The notes beneath the pieces were generated by a model, which saw only the letters and a list, made by a program, of their open reading frames with translations, had not been told where the DNA came from and made no database searches. From Sva-07 sp964651825 (GTDB taxonomy: Bacteria; Actinomycetota; Acidimicrobiia; Acidimicrobiales; Ilumatobacteraceae): a stretch of DNA of 64,000 nt. The stretch is taken from NCBI GenBank assembly GCA_964651825.1, contig CAZYWK010000011.1:1-64000 (forward strand), given 5' to 3'. Positions within the stretch are counted from its first letter, which is position 1. Each line of letters begins with the position of its first letter. The position numbers and the translations under genes were made by a program. This document shows, piece by piece, positions 59,120 through 64,000 of the stretch.

Positions 59120-60277
59120 TCAGCTCCTCGCGGCCGATCCGCGCCGCAGCCGCTCGACGGCGGCGACGATCACGTCGGTGGAGCGGTCGATGTCGGCCTC
59201 GGTCGTCGTCCGGCCGAGGGTCATCCGCAGCGCGCCCGCCGACAGTGCACGGTCGATCCCCATCGCGGCCAGCACGTGCGACGGCTCCATCGCCCCGCTG
59301 GCGCACGCCGAGGCGGCCGACGCGCACACGTCGGCCTCGTCGAGCAGGAACAGCAACGCTTCGGACTCCACGCCCTCGATGCACACGTGGGCCGACCCGG
59401 CGACCTTGCGCTCGGCGGGCACCGTCTCGGTCACACCGTCGAGCTGGCTCTGCAGCTCCTTCACGAGCCGGTCGCGGAGCGCGCCGATGCGAAGGCCCTC
59501 GCCGTCGCGCTCGGCGTCGGTGAGCTCCAATGCGACCGCGGCGGCGACGATGCCGGCGGTGTTCTGCGTGCCGCTGCGCCGCTCGCGCTCTTGGCCACCG
59601 CCGACGAGCAGCGCATCGATCTTCGGTCCGCCGCGCTCGATCAGCACCCCGACACCCTTCGGCCCGCCGAACTTGTGGGCGCTGAGCGACAGCAGGTCGA
59701 CGTGCGGTGTGAGTTCGCGCAGGTCGAGCCAGCACGCCGCCTGGACGGCGTCGGTGTGCATCAGTGCGTGGGGGGCGTGGCGGCGCACGATGCGGGCCGC
59801 CTCGGCGACGTCGGTGACCGTGCCGACCTCGTTGTTGACCGCCATCACGCTGACGATCGACACGTCGGGGGTCGCGTCGAGCGTGGCGCGCAGCGCATCG
59901 AGGTCGATGCTTCCCGCCGCGTCGACGCCGACGATCACCCCGCCTCGCTCCTCCACCGGATGCAGCACGGCGGGATGCTCGCCCGCCGAGCAGACCGGCC
60001 GTCCACCGTGGCGGGCGAGGGCGCCGATGATCGCCGTGTTGTCGCTCTCGGTCCCCCCGCCGGTGAACACGACCTCGCCCGGCCGGCAGCCGACGGTGGC
60101 GGCGACGAGATCGCGCGCCTCGTCGATGGCCCGGCGCGCCTGGCGGGCGAAGCGATGGGAGCCCGACGGGTTGGCGAACGTGCCGGCGAGGTACGGCAGC
60201 ATCGCGTCGATCGCCTCCGGACGCATGGGCGTGGAAGCCGCATGGTCGAGATAGGTGAGCGTGGGTGCTGCCGGCAC
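59120..60277 (-). CDS. iscS: Cysteine desulfurase
   Basis: A 385-aa PLP enzyme that releases sulfur from cysteine. PLP lysine is K202 in LSAHKFGGPKG, and the persulfide cysteine is C325 in ASACASG. YLDHAASTPMRP, FTGGGTESDN and GTQNTAGI are present. It belongs to the NifS/IscS group. TAGCCT lies 7 nt before the GTG at 60277. Operon with mnmA points to tRNA thiolation as its main task. Confidence 0.93.
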   Translation of the reverse strand: MPAAPTLTYLDHAASTPMRPEAIDAMLPYLAGTFANPSGSHRFARQARRAIDEARDLVAATVGCRPGEVVFTGGGTESDNTAIIGALARHGGRPVCSAGEHPAVLHPVEERGGVIVGVDAAGSIDLDALRATLDATPDVSIVSVMAVNNEVGTVTDVAEAARIVRRHAPHALMHTDAVQAACWLDLRELTPHVDLLSLSAHKFGGPKGVGVLIERGGPKIDALLVGGGQERERRSGTQNTAGIVAAAVALELTDAERDGEGLRIGALRDRLVKELQSQLDGVTETVPAERKVAGSAHVCIEGVESEALLFLLDEADVCASAASACASGAMEPSHVLAAMGIDRALSAGALRMTLGRTTTEADIDRSTDVIVAAVERLRRGSAARS

Positions 60278-60284
60278 CCGTCGA

Positions 60285-60315
60285 AGGCTACCGCTGGCGC
60301 TCGAGGCCCTAGCCT
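60285..60315. promoter_or_regulatory. Divergent leaderless promoters of iscS and a methyltransferase
   Basis: TAGCCT occurs on both strands: at 60285-60290 (minus), 7 nt before the iscS GTG, and at 60310-60315 (plus), 7 nt before the methyltransferase ATG. The two boxes are symmetric in sequence and spacing. Confidence 0.6.
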
Positions 60316-60322
60316 GCGGGCG

Positions 60323-61063
60323 ATGCGTGGGTACGGCGCCGACTCCTACGGCGAGGCGTTCGCCGACGTCTACGACGACTGGTACGCCGGGTTGACCGAC
60401 GTCGGCGTGACGGTGCAGACCATCGCCGGTCTGGCCGGCGGGGCCGGGCGGGTGCTGGAGCTGGGCGTCGGCACGGGCCGGTTGGCGGTCCCGCTCGCCG
60501 AGGCAGGCCTCGCCGTCACGGGGGTCGACACGAGCAGGGCGATGCTCGATCGGTTGGCAGCGCGCGATCCGGCGGGGCTCGTGACCGTGGTGATCGGCGA
60601 CATGGTCGACGATCTGCCTGCCGGGCCGTTCGACGTGGTGTTCGTGGCCTACAACACGATCTTCAACCTGTTGACCGAGGATCGCCAGCAGGCGTGCTTC
60701 GCCACGGTTGCGGCGTCGCTTCGCGACGGTGGCGCATTCGTGGTCGAGGCGTTCATCCCCGACGACGACGTGATCGGCGCGCCGCAGGTGAGCGTGCGGT
60801 CGATGGCGGTCGACCACGTCGTGCTGTCGGTGTCGGAACACCGGGCCGACAGCCAGACCGCGAGTGGGCAGTTCGTCGAGATCACCGAAGTGGGCGGTGT
60901 CCGCCTCCGCCCGTGGTCGATCCGTTGGGCCACACCGGAACAGCTCGACGCGATGGCCTCAACGGCCGGCCTGACACTCGCCGACCGGTGGGCCGACATG
61001 GCCCAGACCCCGTTCACCGACGACAGCACCCACCACGTGTCGGTCTACCGGTCGTTGTCGTGA
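60323..61063 (+). CDS. Class I SAM-dependent methyltransferase
   Basis: A 246-aa methyltransferase with motif I VLELGVGTGRLAVPLA, motif II VTGVDTSRAML and IGDMVDDLPAGPFDVVFVAYNTIFNL. The substrate is unknown; the YDDWYAG start resembles small-molecule methyltransferases. Start ATG 60323 agrees with the -10 box 7 nt upstream. It is convergent with the next SDR gene, 7 bp apart. Confidence 0.9.
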   Translation: MRGYGADSYGEAFADVYDDWYAGLTDVGVTVQTIAGLAGGAGRVLELGVGTGRLAVPLAEAGLAVTGVDTSRAMLDRLAARDPAGLVTVVIGDMVDDLPAGPFDVVFVAYNTIFNLLTEDRQQACFATVAASLRDGGAFVVEAFIPDDDVIGAPQVSVRSMAVDHVVLSVSEHRADSQTASGQFVEITEVGGVRLRPWSIRWATPEQLDAMASTAGLTLADRWADMAQTPFTDDSTHHVSVYRSLS

Positions 61064-61070
61064 GCACGGG

Positions 61071-61874
61071 TCAGAACGAGTGGTAGCCGCCGTCGATGGT
61101 GACGATGTCGCCGGTGTGGTAGCGCGAGGCGTCGCTGGCGAAGTACACGGCGATGCCACCGAAGTCGCCGCTCTCGCCCCAGCGACGTTGGGGCACGCGC
61201 GGCAAGACGTTGTCGACGAAGCGGTCCCAGCCCATCGCCGGCGCGGTCATCTCGGTCTCGATCCACCCGGGGAGCACGGAGTTGGCGCGGATGCCGTGGC
61301 GGGCGTGCTGCACGGCGATGCCCTTCATCATCGCGTTCACGCCGGCCTTCGAGGCGCCGTAGTTCTGCCCGGACTGCTGGCCGAAGAACGCCGAGCCGGA
61401 CGTCGTGAACACGATCGACCCTCCCGCCTCGTCGCCGTTCGTGTGCCGCTCGACCATGTGCCGGGTGGCCTCGCGCGCGGTGTAGAACGCGCCGTCGAGG
61501 TTGACCGACATCACCCGCCGCCAGTCGTCGGCGGTCATGTCGACGAAGCTGCTCGATCGGCTGCTGACACCGGCGTTGACGAACACGGCATCGATCCGGC
61601 CGAGCTCGTCGACGGTGTCGGCCATCGCCGCGATCACGGCGGCTTCGTCGCTCACGTCGCACACGATCGACAGCACCTCCACGTCGTGGCGCCCGAGCCG
61701 GTCGACCGCGGCATCGTTCTTGTCGGGGTTGGTGCCCCAGATCGCGATGTCGGCGCCCTGGGCGGCCAGCGCGTCGGCCATCCCGATGCCGATCCCGCCG
61801 TTCCCGCCGGTGACGAGGGCGACCTTGCCGGTCAGGTCGAAGAGGCTCTGCGCCGCGCTGCCAGTCGTGGTCAT
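61071..61874 (-). CDS. Short-chain dehydrogenase/reductase
   Basis: A 267-aa SDR with VTGGNGGIGIGMADALA, VNAGVSSRSS, catalytic Ser and Tyr-x3-Lys (TTSGSAFFGQQSGQNYGASKAG), and a C-terminal IDGGYHSF of classical SDRs. The substrate is unknown. ATG at 61874 with TACCGT 7 nt upstream; divergent from dxs. Confidence 0.92.
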   Translation of the reverse strand: MTTTGSAAQSLFDLTGKVALVTGGNGGIGIGMADALAAQGADIAIWGTNPDKNDAAVDRLGRHDVEVLSIVCDVSDEAAVIAAMADTVDELGRIDAVFVNAGVSSRSSSFVDMTADDWRRVMSVNLDGAFYTAREATRHMVERHTNGDEAGGSIVFTTSGSAFFGQQSGQNYGASKAGVNAMMKGIAVQHARHGIRANSVLPGWIETEMTAPAMGWDRFVDNVLPRVPQRRWGESGDFGGIAVYFASDASRYHTGDIVTIDGGYHSF

Positions 61875-61881
61875 GCAGCGC

Positions 61882-61928
61882 ACGGTAGAGGTCCGCGCAC
61901 CGTGTCGCCACACCCGCCGCGGTAGCGT
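61882..61928. promoter_or_regulatory. Divergent leaderless promoters of the SDR gene and dxs
   Basis: TACCGT at 61882-61887 (minus) is 7 nt before the SDR ATG; TAGCGT at 61923-61928 (plus) is 9 nt before the dxs ATG. Neither gene has a ribosome binding site. Confidence 0.6.
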
Positions 61929-61937
61929 CATCTCCGC

Positions 61938-63875
61938 ATGTACCTGGAGCGCGTTCGTGAGCCGGCGGATCTGAGCGATCTCTCGTATCCGCAACTCGAC
62001 GAGCTCGCCGGCGAGATCCGCGACCTGATCGTCGCCGCCGTGTCCGACAACGCCGGCCACCTCGGCTCCAACCTCGGCGCGGTCGAGCTCACCCTCGCCC
62101 TCCACCGCGTGTTCGACTCACCGACCGACGCGATCCTCTGGGACACCGGTCATCAGGCCTACGTCCACAAGATCGTCACCGGGCGCCAGGCAGGTTTCCA
62201 GCAGCTCCGCCAGGCGGGCGGGTTGTCGGGGTATCCGTGCCGCGAGGAATCGAGCCACGACTACGTCGAGAACAGCCACGCCTCGACCGCACTCTCCTAC
62301 GCCTACGGCATGGCGGTGGCGCGCGATCTCGGTGTCGACCCGCACCGCCACATCGTCGCGGTGATCGGCGACGGCTCGCTGACCGGGGGCATGGCGTACG
62401 AGGCGCTGAACAACATCGGCCACGGCCAACGGCGCGTGATCGTGATCCTCAACGACAACGGCCGGTCGTACGCGCCCACCGTGTCGAACCTGTCGGCCAA
62501 CAGCCAGGGCCACGACGAGCGGTCGAACCACCCGAGCCTGCCCGACCGCGTGACCGACAAGTTGGCCACCGCGTTCACCGACATCCGGCTCAACCCGATC
62601 TACGTCCGCCGCCAGCGCCGCCTCGAGGAGTTCCTCCAGTCGCTCCCGGTGGTGGGCCACCAGGCGGGCTCCGCGATGGACGCGTTCAAGGCCGGTGTGC
62701 GCGAGTTCCTCCAGCCGCCGTCGTTCTTCGAGGCGCTCGGCGTGCGCTACGTGGGCCCCTTCGACGGGCACGACATCGAACAGATGGAGCACGCGCTGCA
62801 CAACGCGGTCGAGCTCTCTGCGGACGGCCCGATCCTCGTGCACGTCCTCACGCAGAAGGGCCGCGGGTACCCGCCGGCCGAGGACGACGACGAGAAGCAC
62901 CTTCACGACGCCCCGGTGTTCGACCCGCTCGTCGGCCCGCCCAAGGCGGTCGCCACCGGCTACACCCAGGCGTTCGCCGAGGCGATCATCAAGGAGGCCG
63001 AGGCCGACCCGCGGCTGGTGGCGATCACCGCCGCGATGCCGGGCCCGACCGGGCTGCTCCCGTTCCAGGATCGCTTCCCCGACCGGTGCTTCGACGTCGG
63101 CATCGCCGAGCAGCACGCCGTCACCGGCGCGGCGGGCATGGCGATGAGCGGCCTGCGGCCGGTCGTGGCGATCTATTCCACGTTCCTCAACCGCGCGTGG
63201 GACCAGGTCGTGTACGACGTGGCGCTGCACCGGCTGCCGGTGGTGTTCTGCCTCGACCGCGCCGGGGTCACCGGACCCGACGGCGCCAGCCACCACGGCG
63301 TGTACGACATGGCGCTGCTGTCACGCGTGCCCGGCATGCGCGTGCTCGCGCCGTCGAGCGCGCAGGAGCTCGCCCAGATGATGCACGACGCGATGGTGCT
63401 CGCCGATTCCGGCCCGGTCGCCATCCGCTACCCGCGGGGCGCGGCGCGCAACGTCACCGAGCACGAGGTCGGCTCCGGCATCGACGCCCGCAGGGTGCGC
63501 GATCCCGAGCATCCGACCGTGTGCATCATCGCCGTCGGGAAGATGCTCGAGGTCGCCGAGAAGGCCGCCGACCAGCTGCTCGACGACGGGGTCGGCGTCA
63601 CCGTGTGGGATCCGCGGTGCGTCGCTCCACTCGATCCGATCATGCTCGCCGACGCCGCGTCGCACCCCCACGTCGTCACGATCGAGGACGGCGTGCGTGA
63701 CGGGGGCATCGGGATGACCATCGCCGACCGCGTGTGCGCGATCGACCACTCCACTCGCGTCGACGTGCTCGGGCTCCCGACGAAGTTCCTCCCGCACGAC
63801 CCGAAACCGTCGAACATCCTGTCCCGCTCCGGCCTCGACGTCGCCGGCCTCGTCGCCACCATCCGCGACCGCTGA
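61938..63875 (+). CDS. dxs: 1-Deoxy-D-xylulose-5-phosphate synthase
   Basis: A 645-aa thiamine-diphosphate enzyme that starts the MEP isoprenoid pathway from pyruvate and glyceraldehyde-3-phosphate. It has HLGSNLGAVELTLALHRVFD, the ThDP motif GDGSLTGGMAYEALNN, FEALGVRYVGPFDGHD, and transketolase-type DVGIAEQHAVTGAAGMA. Full length. Leaderless start signal TAGCGT 9 nt upstream. The last gene begins 4 nt after its stop. Confidence 0.97.
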   Translation: MYLERVREPADLSDLSYPQLDELAGEIRDLIVAAVSDNAGHLGSNLGAVELTLALHRVFDSPTDAILWDTGHQAYVHKIVTGRQAGFQQLRQAGGLSGYPCREESSHDYVENSHASTALSYAYGMAVARDLGVDPHRHIVAVIGDGSLTGGMAYEALNNIGHGQRRVIVILNDNGRSYAPTVSNLSANSQGHDERSNHPSLPDRVTDKLATAFTDIRLNPIYVRRQRRLEEFLQSLPVVGHQAGSAMDAFKAGVREFLQPPSFFEALGVRYVGPFDGHDIEQMEHALHNAVELSADGPILVHVLTQKGRGYPPAEDDDEKHLHDAPVFDPLVGPPKAVATGYTQAFAEAIIKEAEADPRLVAITAAMPGPTGLLPFQDRFPDRCFDVGIAEQHAVTGAAGMAMSGLRPVVAIYSTFLNRAWDQVVYDVALHRLPVVFCLDRAGVTGPDGASHHGVYDMALLSRVPGMRVLAPSSAQELAQMMHDAMVLADSGPVAIRYPRGAARNVTEHEVGSGIDARRVRDPEHPTVCIIAVGKMLEVAEKAADQLLDDGVGVTVWDPRCVAPLDPIMLADAASHPHVVTIEDGVRDGGIGMTIADRVCAIDHSTRVDVLGLPTKFLPHDPKPSNILSRSGLDVAGLVATIRDR

Positions 63876-63879
63876 CCCC

Positions 63880-64000
63880 GTGAGCTCCGATCCCGACCCG
63901 TACGCGCCGTACACGAAGCTGAAGTTCGAACGTCCGAGCGACGGGGTGCTGCTGATCACGCTCGACGACCCCGACCGGCTCAACGCCACAGGTGCCGAGA
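63880..64000 (+). CDS. Enoyl-CoA hydratase/isomerase-family protein (5' end only)
   Basis: The first 40 codons run off the window end. From GTG 63880 they read MSSDPDPYAPYTKLKFERPS and then DGVLLITLDDPDRLNATGAE, which is the typical crotonase-fold start (V-x-x-I-T-L-D-x-P-x-x-x-N-A). The full function cannot be judged. It probably forms an operon with dxs. Confidence 0.75.
   Translation, partial: MSSDPDPYAPYTKLKFERPSDGVLLITLDDPDRLNATGAE

Overview
The window looks like a chromosomal segment of a high-GC actinobacterium, most likely of class Acidimicrobiia (Ilumatobacter-like). The evidence is the fused two-domain FbiC of cofactor F420 synthesis, an IclR regulator divergent from leuCD, the 180-kDa NAD glutamate dehydrogenase, HxlR and CGNR regulators, a PASTA kinase-like protein, tight ATGA/GTGA gene overlaps, and many genes with a TANNNT box 6-10 nt before the start codon (leaderless mRNAs). 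The class is inferred from gene content only. There is no prophage, IS element, CRISPR array or rRNA. One 100-N scaffold gap (8179-8278) is flanked by an identical 55-bp sequence and looks like an unmerged contig overlap.

Layout. 1-9 kb: tRNA-Glu, tRNA-Gln, a DUF218 protein, gltX, a giant glutamate dehydrogenase, a DUF2237 protein and a secreted M14 peptidase split by the gap. 9-18 kb: nitroreductase, an internally shortened DHA2 transporter, two HxlR regulators flanking fbiC, gabD and a large acyltransferase. 18-23 kb: cimA, ilvE and leuB. Between cimA and ilvE lies a stretch of about 950 bp with no protein gene; it holds an isoleucine attenuator for cimA and, on the other strand, a probable 630-nt structured RNA gene with its own promoter and terminator. 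23-31.5 kb: transporter/CGNR pair, greA, hydrolase, FKBP lipoprotein, nadABC. 31.5-35 kb: IclR regulator, leuCD, yqeY and palindromic elements. 35-41.6 kb: a compact minus-strand run (helicase, kinase-like, M20 peptidase, ABC exporter, YggT-like). 41.6-46.7 kb: leuA with a leucine attenuator, a ferredoxin, pyrF, serA. 46.7-50 kb: membrane protein, GNAT, OSBS/NSAR-type enolase-superfamily enzyme, SCP2 protein. 50-64 kb: SDR, PASTA pseudokinase, ligA, MetE-like, mnmA-iscS, methyltransferase, SDR, dxs and the start of an enoyl-CoA hydratase.

How the genes fit together. Branched-chain amino-acid synthesis dominates: LeuA, LeuCD, LeuB and IlvE make leucine, and CimA feeds the same LeuCD/LeuB enzymes to make 2-oxobutyrate for isoleucine without threonine. 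Two separate leader-peptide attenuators (four Ile codons before cimA, four Leu codons before leuA) and an IclR regulator with a palindromic site give amino-acid-specific control. The rest is housekeeping: NAD synthesis, tRNA charging and thiolation, DNA ligation, isoprenoid entry (dxs), serine and pyrimidine synthesis.

The most unusual element is the plus-strand RNA candidate at about 20430-21061, with at least eight hairpins capped by GNRA tetraloops and a repeated hairpin module. It matches no RNA family I can recognise by eye.
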